A stretch of DNA of 64,000 nt from Salinarimonas rosea DSM 21201 (GCF_000429045.1 NZ_AUBC01000011.1:124001-188000); one strand, 5' to 3'. Shown: positions 35,678 through 44,920, counted from the stretch's first letter. Notes: generated from the letters alone by a model not told the origin. Numbers and translations are program-made.

Positions 35678-35776
35678 CGTGGGTGGTTTCGGCTGTCGCC
35701 GAAGCGCGCCTCACGGCGCACCCCCTCCGTCTCGTCGCCTTCGGCGCCGATCCACCTCCCCCAGGGGGGAGGAGCG
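35614..35776 (+). repeat. composite palindromic repeat, copy B
   Basis: Same blocks and orientation as copy A. Its first 64 bp lie inside the gp14 reading frame and supply its last residues and stop; the rest fills the gp14-gp15 gap. Shared core includes GGGGCGGGGACGATCCGCG and CACCCCCTCCGTCTCGT. Confidence 0.85.
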
Positions 35777-35793
35777 CGCTTTGGAGATCCTTC

Positions 35794-38700
35794 ATGGCCA
35801 CCCTCGTTCTCCAGACCGCCGGCGCCGCCATCGGCGGGATGGTCGGCGGGCCGTTCGGCGCGATGGTCGGGCGGGCGCTCGGCGGGCTCGCCGGGGCGGC
35901 GATCGACGGCGCGATCCTGTCCTCGCTCGAGGGCGAGAGCACGCGTACCGTCGTCGGCCCGCGGCTCACCGAGGTGCCCGGCCTCGCCTCCACCGAGGGC
36001 GCGCCGATCCCGCGGGTCTACGGCCGGGCGCGGATCGGCGGCCAGGTGATCTGGGCGACGCGGCTCGAGGAGGAGACGCGGGTGACCGTGCGCCGCGAGC
36101 CGCGGCGCGGCGGCAAATCCTCCGGCGGGGGCGGGGGCGCGACGACGCGGGAGGTGACCTACGCCTACTACGCCAACCTGGCGGTCGGCCTGTGCGAGGG
36201 CCCGATCGCCTTCGTGCGGCGCGTCTTCGCCGACGGGCGCGAGATCGATCTCGCGACCATCACGATGCGCGTCTATCGGGGCGACGAGGCGCAGGCGCCC
36301 GATCCGCTGATCGTGGCCAAGGAGGGCGCGGCGCCGGCCTATCGCGGCCTCGCCTACGTCGTCTTCGAGCGCCTGCCGCTCGAGCCCTTCGGCAACCGCA
36401 TCCCGCAGCTCGCCTTCGAGGTGGTGCGCGGCGGCAATGCGCTCGGCGAGGCGATCCGGGCCGTGTGCCTGATCCCCGGCGCGACCGAGTTCGGCTACGA
36501 GCCCGCCCCCGTGCGCCAGGCGCTCGGCCTGGGCGAGACGAAGCCCGACAACCGCCACCAGCTGCAGGCGACGAGCGACGTCCTCGCCTCCCTCGACCAG
36601 CTCCAGGCCCTGTGCCCCAACCTCGCCCACGTCTTCCTCGTGGTCAGCTGGTTCGGCGACGACCTGCGGGTGGGGGCCTGCACCATTGCGCCGCGGGTGG
36701 AGATCCCATCGAAGGACACGGAGGAGACGCCCTGGGCCGTCGCGGGCCTGACGCGGTCGGTTGCGCGGGTCGTCTCGACCGCGGGCGGCCTGCCGGCCTA
36801 CGGCGGCACCCCGTCGGACGCGAGCGTGGTGCGCCTCGTGCGCCTCCTGAAGGACCGCGGCCTCTCCGTGACGCTCTACCCGTTCCAGATGATGGACGTC
36901 CCCGCGGGCAACGCTCTGCCGGATCCGCATACCGGCGCGATCGGCCAGCCGCCCTATCCCTGGCGCGGGCGCATCACCTGCGATCCCGCCCCCGGCCGGC
37001 CGGGCTCGCCGGACGGGACGAGCCTCGCCGCGGCGCAGGTCGCGGCCTTCTTCGGCACGACGCAGCCGGTGCACGTCGCGCCCGCCGGCGACGGGGTGAT
37101 CCATACCGGGCCCGACGAGTGGAGCTTCCGCCGACAGATCCTGCACTACGCCGCGCTGGCGCAGGCCGCGGGCGGCGTCGACGCCATCGTCATTGGAACG
37201 GAGCTGCCGGCGCTCACCCGCGTGCGATCCGGCCCGGGCAGCTACCCGGCCGTCGACGCGCTGTGCGCGCTGGCGGCGGACGTGCGCACGATCGTCGGAC
37301 CCGGTACGAAGATCACCTACGCCGCCGACTGGACCGAGTACGGCGCCCATGTGCGCGACGGCGGGGCGGAGGTGCGCTTTCCCCTCGACCCGCTCTGGGC
37401 CCACCCGGCCATCGATGCGATCGGCATCGACTGGTACCCGCCGATCTCCGACTGGCGCGACGACGCCGTGCACCTCGACCAGGCCGAGGCCGCGGGCGGG
37501 CTCGATCCGGACTATCTGCACCGCCGCCTCGGCGCGGGCGAGGGCTTCGACTGGTCCTACGCCGACGCCGCCGCCCGGGCGGCGCAGGCGCGCACGCCGA
37601 TCGTCGACGCACTCGGCGAGGCCTTCGCCTTCCGGCCGAAGGACCTCGTCGGCTGGTGGTCGAGCCCGCATCGCGAGCGCGTCGGCGGCGCGCCGGCGGG
37701 CCAGACCGCCTTCGTGCCGGGCGCGAAGCCGATCTGGCTCACCGAGATCGGCGTGCCCGCCGTCGACAAGGGGCCGAACGGGCCCAACGTGTTTCCCGAT
37801 CCGAAGTCGTCGGAGAGCGCCTTCCCGCCCTTCTCCTCGGGTGCGCGCGACGATCTCGCCCAGGCGCGCGGCGTCGGCGCGATCCTGCGCCGCTTCGACC
37901 CGCGCGTGCCCGGCCACGAGCCGGTGCACAACCCGCCCTCGCCGATCACCGGCGCGGCCATGCTCGACCCGGACCGGATGGCAGTGTGGGCCTTCGACGC
38001 GCGGCCCTTCCCGGCCTTCCCCGATCTCGCGGGCGTCTGGTCGGACGGGGTGAACCACGAGACCGGGCACTGGCTCAACGGCCGGCTCGAGGGCCTGCCG
38101 CTGGACGAGCTGATCCGCCGCGTGCTCGCCGATCTCGGCGTCGACCTCCCCGTCGCGACCGATTGCGACGGCTTCGTCGACGGATTCGTGCTCGACCGGC
38201 CGATGTCGGCGCGCGAGGCGCTGGAGCCGCTGCTGCGGCTCTTCGGCGTCGACGCGGTGGAGCGCGACGGCAGGCTCGCCTTCGTCGGGCGCGGCGTGCG
38301 CGCGGTCGCGACGATCGCGGCCGACGAGCGGGTGGAGGAGGGCGAGGGCGCGCTCGAGCGGCGCGCCCGCGCCCAGGAGACCGATCTTCCCGCGGAGGTC
38401 GAGCTCGCCTTCACCGATGCCGCCGGCGGCTATCGGCGCGCGGCGGTGGCCTCGCGCCGGCTCGCCGGCGGCAGCCGGCGGCTCGCGCGGGTGGAGACCG
38501 CCGCGGTGCTGCGCCGGGCACAGGCGCGCGGGCTCGCCGACGTGATGCTGCAGGACGCCTGGTCCGGCCGCGAGAGCCTGACCCTCGCCGTCTCCCCGCG
38601 CCGGATCGATCTCGAGCCCGGGGACGTGATCGCCCCGCCCGGCGGCGGCCTCTATCGCATCGGCCGCATCGTCGACGCCGCCGCGCGGCGAATCGAGGCG

Positions 38701-39717
38701 CGGGCCGTCGAGCCGACGCTGTACGCAGCGCCCGCGCCGAAGGGAGCGGTCGTCGCCCGCGCGGCGCCGGCGACGTTCGGGCGGCCCTTCGTGCTCGTGC
38801 TCGATCTCCCCGCGGCGCTCGGTGATCCGACGGTGCTCTCCTTCGCCGCAATCCACGCCCGGCCCTGGCCCGGCGCCATGGCGATCTGGCGCTCCGGCGA
38901 CGGCGCGTCCTTCGAGCCGTTCGACGTGGCCTCGGCGCCGGCGCAGGTCGGCGAGACGCTGTCGCCACTCGCGCCGGGGCCGCTCTGGCGCATCGACCGG
39001 GCGGGCGTCGTCGACGTCCGGCTGGCGATGGGCGCCGTGACGAGCGTCAGCGACGGCGCACTGTTCGAGGGCGCCAACCGCTTCTGCCTGCGCGGGCCGG
39101 ACGGGACGCTCGAGATCGTCGGCGTCGGCACGGCGGAGCTGATCGGCGAGCGCACCTACCGGCTCGGGCGCCTCCTGCGCGGCCTCGCCGGCTCCGAGCC
39201 GGCGGCGGCGCTCGGCCTTCCGGCGGGGAGCGCGCTGGTGCGGCTCGACGAGACGCTGGTGCCGCTCGCGCGCGCCGCCGGCGACCTCGGCCGCACCTGG
39301 CGCTGGCGCATCGGCCCCGCCGATCGCGACCACGCGGACGCCGCCGTCGTCGAGATCGTCGCCACGGCAGGACCCGCGGCCCTGCTGCCGCTGGCGCCGG
39401 TCCATGCGTCGGCGCGGCGCACGGGGGAGGGGGTCGTCCTCGCCTGGGTGCGCCGCTCGCGCCTCGACGCCGACGCCTGGGACCCGGTCGACCCGCCGCT
39501 CGGGGAGGCCGCCGAGGCCTATCGCATCGAGATCCTGTCGGCGGGCGGGGCGGTGGTGCGCGCGCTCTCCGCGACGTCCCCGCAGGTGGTCTACCCCGCC
39601 GCCGACGAGCTCGCCGACCACGGGATGCCGCAGGCGACGCTCGCCGTGCGCATCGCCCAGGAGAGCGCCCTCGTCGGCCCGGGCGCACCGCTCGCCGCGA
39701 CGCTCGCCGTGCTCTGA
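35794..39717 (+). CDS. GTA gp15, megatron tail tip/host-specificity protein
   Basis: 1307 residues from the ATG at 35794, close to the 1,300 of Rhodobacter gp15. A Gly-rich start (GGMVGGPFGAMVGRALGG) is followed by a hub region with YGRARIGGQVIWATRLEEET, a TIM-barrel-like domain (about 440-730, with IDAIGIDWYPPISDW and IWLTEIGVPAVDKGPN), and C-terminal tail domains with PTVLSFAAIHARPWPG. It forms the central tip that contacts recipient cells. Confidence 0.93.
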   Translation: MATLVLQTAGAAIGGMVGGPFGAMVGRALGGLAGAAIDGAILSSLEGESTRTVVGPRLTEVPGLASTEGAPIPRVYGRARIGGQVIWATRLEEETRVTVRREPRRGGKSSGGGGGATTREVTYAYYANLAVGLCEGPIAFVRRVFADGREIDLATITMRVYRGDEAQAPDPLIVAKEGAAPAYRGLAYVVFERLPLEPFGNRIPQLAFEVVRGGNALGEAIRAVCLIPGATEFGYEPAPVRQALGLGETKPDNRHQLQATSDVLASLDQLQALCPNLAHVFLVVSWFGDDLRVGACTIAPRVEIPSKDTEETPWAVAGLTRSVARVVSTAGGLPAYGGTPSDASVVRLVRLLKDRGLSVTLYPFQMMDVPAGNALPDPHTGAIGQPPYPWRGRITCDPAPGRPGSPDGTSLAAAQVAAFFGTTQPVHVAPAGDGVIHTGPDEWSFRRQILHYAALAQAAGGVDAIVIGTELPALTRVRSGPGSYPAVDALCALAADVRTIVGPGTKITYAADWTEYGAHVRDGGAEVRFPLDPLWAHPAIDAIGIDWYPPISDWRDDAVHLDQAEAAGGLDPDYLHRRLGAGEGFDWSYADAAARAAQARTPIVDALGEAFAFRPKDLVGWWSSPHRERVGGAPAGQTAFVPGAKPIWLTEIGVPAVDKGPNGPNVFPDPKSSESAFPPFSSGARDDLAQARGVGAILRRFDPRVPGHEPVHNPPSPITGAAMLDPDRMAVWAFDARPFPAFPDLAGVWSDGVNHETGHWLNGRLEGLPLDELIRRVLADLGVDLPVATDCDGFVDGFVLDRPMSAREALEPLLRLFGVDAVERDGRLAFVGRGVRAVATIAADERVEEGEGALERRARAQETDLPAEVELAFTDAAGGYRRAAVASRRLAGGSRRLARVETAAVLRRAQARGLADVMLQDAWSGRESLTLAVSPRRIDLEPGDVIAPPGGGLYRIGRIVDAAARRIEARAVEPTLYAAPAPKGAVVARAAPATFGRPFVLVLDLPAALGDPTVLSFAAIHARPWPGAMAIWRSGDGASFEPFDVASAPAQVGETLSPLAPGPLWRIDRAGVVDVRLAMGAVTSVSDGALFEGANRFCLRGPDGTLEIVGVGTAELIGERTYRLGRLLRGLAGSEPAAALGLPAGSALVRLDETLVPLARAAGDLGRTWRWRIGPADRDHADAAVVEIVATAGPAALLPLAPVHASARRTGEGVVLAWVRRSRLDADAWDPVDPPLGEAAEAYRIEILSAGGAVVRALSATSPQVVYPAADELADHGMPQATLAVRIAQESALVGPGAPLAATLAVL

Positions 39718-39880
39718 CGCTCCCGCCCCCTCGGGGCGGGGACGGCGAGCGGAGCGAGCCAGGGGCGGGGTCCCGCGGCTCGACCTCGGCGGTGTGTTCG
39801 GCTCCGCCGAAGCGCGCCTTCGGCGCACCCCCTCCGTCTCGTCGGCTCCGCCGCCGATCCACCTCCCCCGATGGGGGAGG
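39718..39880 (+). repeat. composite palindromic repeat, copy C
   Basis: Starts directly after the gp15 stop, as copy A does after gp4. The second block differs (GGCGAGCGGAGCGAGCC in place of the GATCCGC palindrome), but the outer hairpins and CACCCCCTCCGTCTCGT core are kept. It fills the gap before the DUF2793 gene. Confidence 0.85.
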
Positions 39881-39902
39881 ACCTCATGTCGAGGAAGCTC
39901 CC

Positions 39903-41384
39903 ATGACCACGACACCCCACCTCGCGCTGCCGCTGATCGCGGCGGCGCAAGCGATGAAGCACGTCACGCACAACGAGGCGCTGGCGCGGCTCGATGCGCT
40001 CGTCCACTGCGCCGTCGCGGCCGAGGCGGACGAGGCGCCGGCCGCGCCGGAGGCGGGCGCGCGCCTGCTCGTCTCGGGCACGCCGGCGGGCGCGTTCGCC
40101 GGGCAGGCCGGCGCGATCGCGCTCTTCGATGCGGGCGTGTGGCGCTTCCTCGCGCCGCGGGCCGGGTGGCGGGTCTACGTCGCCGCCACCGACGCGCTCC
40201 TCGTGCACGACGGCGCCGCCTGGCGGCCTCTCGCGGACTACGTGCCCGATCCGGTCGAGCTGCCGCGGCTCGGCATCGGCACGGCGCCGGACGCGCTCAA
40301 CCGGCTCGCGGCCAAGCTCAATGCCGCGCTCTTCGCCTCCCTGACGACGGCCGAGGGCGGCACGGGCGACCTGCGCTTCGTCCTCAACAAGGAGGGTGCC
40401 GGGCGCACCGTCTCGCAGCTCTACCAGTCCGGCTTCGGCGGACGGGCGGAGACGGGGCTGATGTCGGACGACGACTTCCGCATCCGTGTCTCCGCCGACG
40501 GCGCCACCTGGCGCGATGCGGCGCATTTCGAGGCGGCGACGGGCGCGGCGCGCTTTCCCGGTGGGCTCCCCGGCCTCGCCGGCGGCTGGCGCAACCTCCT
40601 GATCAACCCGGCCTTCGCCGTGAACCAGCGCGGCTTCGGGGGCGGCGTGCTCGCGGCGGGCGCCTACGGCTTCGATCGCTGGAAGGCGGGCGCGGCCGGC
40701 GCCACGCTGTCGCGGGCCTGGGAGGGCACGATGACCCTCGACGGCGCGATCGAGCAGGTCGTCGAGGCCCCGGACCTGCGCGGCGAGACCGTCACGCTCT
40801 CGGTCGAGGACCCGAGCGGCGCGCTCGAGGTGACGATCGGCACGGATCCGCACTGGGCGAGCGGCAGCATCGCCGCGGGCAGCGGACGCCGCGGCGTGGC
40901 GCTGCAGGTGCCGTGGGAGGCCTTCGCCGACGTCACCGTGCGGATCTCGGCCGCGGCCGAGGCGACGTTCCGGCGCGTGCAGCTCGAGGTCGGCGCCGTG
41001 CCCGGCACCTGGGAGCGCCGGCCGATCGCCGTCGAGGAGGCGCTGTGCCGGCGCTACTTCTGGATGGCCGGTCTCGACGCCGCGAACCGCACGATCGGGA
41101 CGACGGCCGGGCTCGACGACACGCACCACCAGGCGCTCGTCGCCTTTCCCGTCGCCATGCGCGCGCAGCCGACCTGCGCGCCGAGCGCCACGGGCAGCTT
41201 CGCGCTCGCCGTCGACGACGAGACCGGCTGGGCCGAGCGGACGCTCACGCTCCTCGAGTTCCTGGAGGCGAGCCGCGAGGCGGCGCGCTTCCGCCTGTCC
41301 ACGGGGATCGTCACGCCCCGCGGCCGCGCCGGCCAATGGCGCGCCTACGGCGACGGGCGCCTGCCCTTCGATGCCGAATTGTGA
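39903..41384 (+). CDS. DUF2793 GTA accessory protein (fibre/spike-like)
   Basis: 493 residues. Residues 1-115 match DUF2793: LALPLIAAAQAMKHVTHNEAL, LDALVHCAVAA and FLAPRAGWRVYVAATDALLV. The rest is beta-rich with FGLPG-free phage-fibre-like segments such as LLINPAFAVNQRGFGGGVLA, often found in tail fibre and head-spike proteins. Proteins of this type are encoded with or near alphaproteobacterial GTAs and help attachment. It probably acts at the particle surface. Confidence 0.82.
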   Translation: MTTTPHLALPLIAAAQAMKHVTHNEALARLDALVHCAVAAEADEAPAAPEAGARLLVSGTPAGAFAGQAGAIALFDAGVWRFLAPRAGWRVYVAATDALLVHDGAAWRPLADYVPDPVELPRLGIGTAPDALNRLAAKLNAALFASLTTAEGGTGDLRFVLNKEGAGRTVSQLYQSGFGGRAETGLMSDDDFRIRVSADGATWRDAAHFEAATGAARFPGGLPGLAGGWRNLLINPAFAVNQRGFGGGVLAAGAYGFDRWKAGAAGATLSRAWEGTMTLDGAIEQVVEAPDLRGETVTLSVEDPSGALEVTIGTDPHWASGSIAAGSGRRGVALQVPWEAFADVTVRISAAAEATFRRVQLEVGAVPGTWERRPIAVEEALCRRYFWMAGLDAANRTIGTTAGLDDTHHQALVAFPVAMRAQPTCAPSATGSFALAVDDETGWAERTLTLLEFLEASREAARFRLSTGIVTPRGRAGQWRAYGDGRLPFDAEL

Positions 41385-41407
41385 TGCCGCAACCTCAGGA
41401 GATCCGC

Positions 41408-41617
41408 ATGACCGAGACCAAGACCCCGCTGGCCAGCCGCACCGTCTGGGCCAACATCGTGGGCCTCGCCGCCCTCCTCCTGCCGCTGGCCGGTTTCGAC
41501 GCGAGCGCCCTCGAGCCCCAGCGCCTGGCCGAGGCCGGGGCGACGCTCGTCGCGGCGGCGAGCTTCATCGCCTCGAGCGTGTTCCGGGTCGTCGCGACGC
41601 GCCGGCTCGCGCGCTGA
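41408..41617 (+). CDS. small holin-like membrane protein at the end of the GTA cluster
   Basis: 69 residues from the ATG at 41408, with CAGGAGATC upstream. Two hydrophobic segments (TVWANIVGLAALLLPLAGFD and LVAAASFIASSVFRVVAT) lie around a short loop, and a basic C-terminus ends ARRLAR-like. Size and place suggest a holin or membrane accessory for GTA release, but no holin family is identified. Confidence 0.6.
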   Translation: MTETKTPLASRTVWANIVGLAALLLPLAGFDASALEPQRLAEAGATLVAAASFIASSVFRVVATRRLAR

Positions 41618-41697
41618 GGCGCACCCGCATCGTTCGCACGGAAGACCCCGTGCGCGGAAGGCCCGTGCCGACGGAGACGCCTCCCGCGCACGGACGA

Positions 41698-41994
41698 TCA
41701 GTCGCGCTCGCGATGCAGGATCTCCGCCGTGCGCGGATGCACCTTCATCTCGTAGCGCACGCCGTCCTCCATGATGTAGACCTCGTAGACGCCGTCGTCG
41801 GCCTCCACCTTCGTGACGCGCCCGCCGTTCGCCTCGAGGCGCTGCGTCAGCTCGCCGATGGAGAGCCAGTCGGCGGCGGGAACGGCGTCGTCGCGGTCGT
41901 CGCCGCGATCGGACGAGGCGAGCGTCGGGCCGGCGAGGAGAGCCAGCGCCAGCGCGCCGGCGGCGAGGGGCAGGGAGTGACGAGCCTTGATCAT
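41698..41994 (-). CDS. periplasmic PepSY-domain protein
   Basis: 98 residues from the ATG at 41994. A signal peptide (MIKARHSLPLAAGALALALL, cleaved near TLA-SS) is followed by one PepSY domain (about 43-96) with LTQRLEANGGRVTKVEADDG and YEMKVHPRTAEILHRERD. It is divergent from the second PepSY gene and its two-component system, so it is probably co-regulated with them. Confidence 0.88.
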   Translation of the reverse strand: MIKARHSLPLAAGALALALLAGPTLASSDRGDDRDDAVPAADWLSIGELTQRLEANGGRVTKVEADDGVYEVYIMEDGVRYEMKVHPRTAEILHRERD

Positions 41995-42063
41995 GCCTGT
42001 GGTCCTTTCTCGTTGCGCGCCGTCGGGATCTCCCGCGGCGACGAGCGGACCTTGGCGTACCCC

Positions 42064-42105
42064 GTCTGATGCCGTCCTGACGGCGGCCGTCAGCATCCCG
42101 TCAGC
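42064..42105. promoter_or_regulatory. candidate response-regulator boxes between divergent PepSY genes
   Basis: GTCAGC occurs at 42089-42094 and 42100-42105, an 11-bp period typical of OmpR/PhoB-type direct repeats. Related GTCTGA (42064) and GTCCTGA (42073) lie just before. They sit in the 133-bp gap between the two divergent PepSY starts, which suits control by the neighbouring regulator. Confidence 0.45.
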
Positions 42106-42127
42106 GGGAGGGGCGCAGGATCGGCCG

Positions 42128-42472
42128 ATGGCCTCCCGACCCGCCCTCGCAATGCTCCTCGCAGGCCTCCTCGGCTGCCTCCTCGCGCTCCCGCCGGGGC
42201 GCGCGGCGGCCGACGCGCACCGCTATTCCGACGACGACGATCACGTGGCCGCCCGCGAGGCGGTGCGCCGCGGGGAGGCGCTGCCGCTCGCGGAGATCCT
42301 CGCCGCGATCCCGCCGCACGTCGCCGGCCGCGTGATCGAGGTCGAGCTCGAGCGGGAGGACGGCCTCCTCGTCTACGAGATCACCCTCGTCGCGGCGGAC
42401 GGGCGCGTGCGCGAGCTCGTCGTCGACGCCGCGACCGCGCGGGTGCTGGAGATGGAGGTCGACGAGGACTGA
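42128..42472 (+). CDS. periplasmic PepSY-domain protein linked to a two-component system
   Basis: 114 residues. A signal peptide (LAMLLAGLLGCLLALPPGRA) is followed by an acidic HRYSDDDDHV segment and a PepSY domain with LAEILAAIPPHVAGRVIEVE and VVDAATARVLEMEVDED. Its stop is 1 bp from the response regulator start. Such proteins often tune the sensor kinase or respond to metals or cationic agents; the ligand here is unknown. Confidence 0.88.
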   Translation: MASRPALAMLLAGLLGCLLALPPGRAAADAHRYSDDDDHVAAREAVRRGEALPLAEILAAIPPHVAGRVIEVELEREDGLLVYEITLVAADGRVRELVVDAATARVLEMEVDED

Positions 42473-42473
42473 C

Positions 42474-43139
42474 ATGCGCGTGCTCTGCGTCGAGGACGAT
42501 CCCCGCATCGCGGCCGACGTCGGCGCCGCCCTCTCGGCGGCGGGCTTCGTCGTCGACGTCTCCCGCGACGGCGAGGACGCCTGGTTCCGCGGCGACACGG
42601 AGGACTACGCGCTCGTCGTGCTCGACCTCGGCCTGCCGGCGCTCGACGGCCTCTCCGTGCTCGAGCGCTGGCGCGCCGCGGGGCGGACGATGCCCGTCCT
42701 CGTGCTGACCGCGCGCGGCTCGTGGGTGGAGCGGGTCCGCGGAATCGACGCGGGCGCCGACGACTACCTGCCCAAGCCGTTCCGCATGGAGGAGCTCGTC
42801 GCGCGTGCCCGCGCCCTCGTGCGCCGCGCCGCCGGGCACCCGGCGCCGGCGATCGTCGTGGGCGACGTCGTCGTCGACCCGCGTCGCACCAGCGTCAGCC
42901 GCGCCGGTTCGCCCGTCTCCCTCTCCCCGCTCGAGTATCGGCTCCTCGCCTACCTCGCCCATCATCGCGGGCGCGTCGTGCCCGCGGGCGAGCTGATGGA
43001 GCAGCTCCACGGCGACGACGACGCGCGCGACCAGAACGCGCTCGAGGCACTCGTCGCCCGGCTGCGCCGCAAGATCGGGCCGGGCGTGATCGAGACCCGC
43101 CGGGGCTTCGGCTACACAATTCCGGACGGACCGGGATGA
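42474..43139 (+). CDS. OmpR/PhoB-family response regulator
   Basis: 221 residues. Receiver domain with acidic pocket EDDP (7-10), phospho-acceptor Asp51 in VVLDLGLPALDG, Thr79 and Lys101 in DDYLPKPF. The C-terminal winged helix (130-220) has LSPLEYRLLAYLAHHRGRVV and a final RRGFGYTIPDG. The stop overlaps the ATG of the kinase gene. Confidence 0.93.
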   Translation: MRVLCVEDDPRIAADVGAALSAAGFVVDVSRDGEDAWFRGDTEDYALVVLDLGLPALDGLSVLERWRAAGRTMPVLVLTARGSWVERVRGIDAGADDYLPKPFRMEELVARARALVRRAAGHPAPAIVVGDVVVDPRRTSVSRAGSPVSLSPLEYRLLAYLAHHRGRVVPAGELMEQLHGDDDARDQNALEALVARLRRKIGPGVIETRRGFGYTIPDGPG

Positions 43140-44476
43140 TCCGCTCGCTGCGCACGCGCCTCGTCGCGGCGGGGCTCGCCTCGATCGCCCTCGCGCTCGC
43201 GCTGTCCGCGGCGGGCCTCTCGCTCCTGTTCGAGCGGCACGTCGAGCGCCGGCTCGTGGCGGAGCTCTCCGTGCAGCTCGACCAGCTCGTCGCCGGGCTC
43301 GATCGCGGACCCGATGGCGGGTTCGTCGTGGTGCGCCAGCCCGGCGACCCGCGTTTCGCGCAGCCGCTTTCGGGCCTCTACTGGCAGGTCGAGGTCGCCG
43401 GCACGGAGCTCCGCGCGCGCTCTCTGTGGGACGAGCGCCTCGCGCTGCCCGTCGACGTGGTGCCGGACGGCACCGTGCACGTCCACCGCATCCCCGGTCC
43501 CGCCGACGCGACGCTCCTCGCCGTCGAGCGCCGGGTGATCCTGCCGCCGCGCCTGGGCGAGGCGGGCGCGCGCGTCGCGGTCGCCCTCGATCGTGCCGAG
43601 GTGGCGCGCGCGACCGCCGCCTTCCGCGCCGATCTCCTCCCCTACCTCCTCGTCGTCGGCCTGGTGCTGGCGCTCGCCAGCGTGGCGCAGGTGCGCGTCG
43701 GCCTGCGCCCGCTCGCGCGCGTGGCGAAGCGGGTCGCCGCGGTGCGGGCGGGGACCGCGCGCCGCGTCGGCGCGGGCTTCCCCACGGAGGTCGCGCCGCT
43801 GGCCGGGGAGCTCGACGCGCTCATCGCCGCGCGCGAGGCGGACGTCGCCACGGCCCGCGCCCGCGCCGCCGATCTCGCCCACGGGCTGCGCACGCCGCTC
43901 CAGGCCCTCGAGGGCGACGTCGCGCGCCTGCGCGCACGCGGCGACGACGCGCTCGCCGACGACATCGCCGCCGTCGTCGCCGCCATGAGCCGCCACGTCG
44001 AGCGCGAGCTCGCCCGCGCGCGCCTCGCCGGGCGCTCGGCGGCGGCCCGCGCGGCGGTGCGGCCGATCGCGGAGCGGGTCGTCGCCGTGGTGCGCCGAAC
44101 GCCCGACGGCGCGGGAAAAGCCTGGCAGGTCGCGATCCCCGAGACGCTCGAGGCCCGCATCGACCCGGACGACCTCACCGAGGCGCTGGGCAACCTCGTC
44201 GAGAACGCCGCCCGCCACGCGCGCGCTGTCGTGCGCGTCGACGCGGCATCGGAGGCGGGGCGCATCCGCCTGCGCGTGATCGACGACGGGCCGGGCATCC
44301 CGCAGGACGCGCTCGACGCGGTCCTCCTCCGCGGCGGGCGCCTCGACGCGCGGGGCTCCGGCGCGGGCCTCGGCCTCGCCATCGTCCTGGAGATCGCCGA
44401 GGCCTGGGGCGGGACGCTCGCCTGCGGGACGGGGCCGGAAGGCTTCTGCGCGACGCTCGACCTTCCGGGAACGTGA
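43136..44476 (+). CDS. sensor histidine kinase
   Basis: 446 residues. Two membrane helices (about 8-32 and 168-188) bracket a periplasmic sensor of about 135 residues. HAMP follows, then the H-box with His249 in DLAHGLRTPLQALEG, an N-box GNLVENAARHA and ATP-lid motifs DDGPGIP and GAGLGLAIVLEI. It phosphorylates the adjacent regulator. The His-Gly (not His-Glu) after the phospho-site is like PhoQ/QseC-type relatives found with PepSY proteins. Confidence 0.92.
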   Translation: MIRSLRTRLVAAGLASIALALALSAAGLSLLFERHVERRLVAELSVQLDQLVAGLDRGPDGGFVVVRQPGDPRFAQPLSGLYWQVEVAGTELRARSLWDERLALPVDVVPDGTVHVHRIPGPADATLLAVERRVILPPRLGEAGARVAVALDRAEVARATAAFRADLLPYLLVVGLVLALASVAQVRVGLRPLARVAKRVAAVRAGTARRVGAGFPTEVAPLAGELDALIAAREADVATARARAADLAHGLRTPLQALEGDVARLRARGDDALADDIAAVVAAMSRHVERELARARLAGRSAAARAAVRPIAERVVAVVRRTPDGAGKAWQVAIPETLEARIDPDDLTEALGNLVENAARHARAVVRVDAASEAGRIRLRVIDDGPGIPQDALDAVLLRGGRLDARGSGAGLGLAIVLEIAEAWGGTLACGTGPEGFCATLDLPGT

Positions 44477-44562
44477 GGGGCGCGCCGAAGCCCGGAACCC
44501 TGTCCGCGCTCGGGCCTTGCCGCACCACAGACGTGCTCCCGCGAGGCTCCCGACCCGTCCCT

Positions 44563-44913
44563 ATGATCGACTTCCTTCTCCCCTTCGCCTTCGCCGCCGC
44601 GGGCGTCGCGACCATCGCGTTCGCGCTCCTCGACATCTTCCGCACGACGCTGACCCTGTGCGGCGCCGGGCCGGTGACGAAGCGGATCACGGCGGGCACC
44701 TGGGTCGTCGTGCGGCGGCTGCTCTCTCGGAACGCGCGGCTCGTCGCCGACGGGCCCCCCGACCCGCCCTCCACCGACGCCCTGGCGCGCGCGGGCTTGC
44801 CGCTCGCGCCGCCGGCAGACTACGACGAGGCGATCGTGCAGGCGGCGGAGCGCCGGTGCACCGCCCGCGGCATCGTCGAGGAGAGCGGCTGGGACTGGCG
44901 GGCGATCGCCTGA
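44563..44913 (+). CDS. hypothetical small membrane protein
   Basis: 116 residues from the ATG at 44563. One N-terminal membrane helix (FLLPFAFAAAGVATIAFALL) is followed by a basic and then Pro-rich stretch and a C-terminal helix ending CTARGIVEESGWDWRAIA. No family is recognised. It lies 86 bp after the kinase; ending 7 bp from the convergent permease stop. Confidence 0.55.
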   Translation: MIDFLLPFAFAAAGVATIAFALLDIFRTTLTLCGAGPVTKRITAGTWVVVRRLLSRNARLVADGPPDPPSTDALARAGLPLAPPADYDEAIVQAAERRCTARGIVEESGWDWRAIA

Positions 44914-44920
44914 CGCGGGC

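Larger units (their letters stand above)
23181..41617 (+). mobile_element. Rhodobacter-type gene transfer agent (GTA) structural cluster
   Basis: Genes for gp1 to gp15 follow the order of the R. capsulatus GTA: terminase small and large, portal, small genes, protease, capsid, connectors, tail, tape measure, gp12-gp15. A DUF2793 protein and a small membrane protein follow. All are intact. There is no integrase, repressor or replication module, which is why I call it a GTA and not a prophage. Foreign inserts are two serine proteases and a DUF465 gene, on the opposite strand. Confidence 0.88.

Noticed and set aside
27004-39880. Composite repeats as insertion sequences or MITEs
   Set aside because: There is no transposase, no target duplication was seen, and the orientation is always the same as the genes.
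35653-39915. A 1420-codon open frame antisense to gp15
   Set aside because: Composition is Arg/Gly/His-rich and shows no domain. It mirrors the wobble pattern of the true gp15 gene, a common artefact at 70% GC.
23181-41617. Active prophage
   Set aside because: No integrase, repressor, replication genes or attachment repeats, and gene content and order match GTA clusters.
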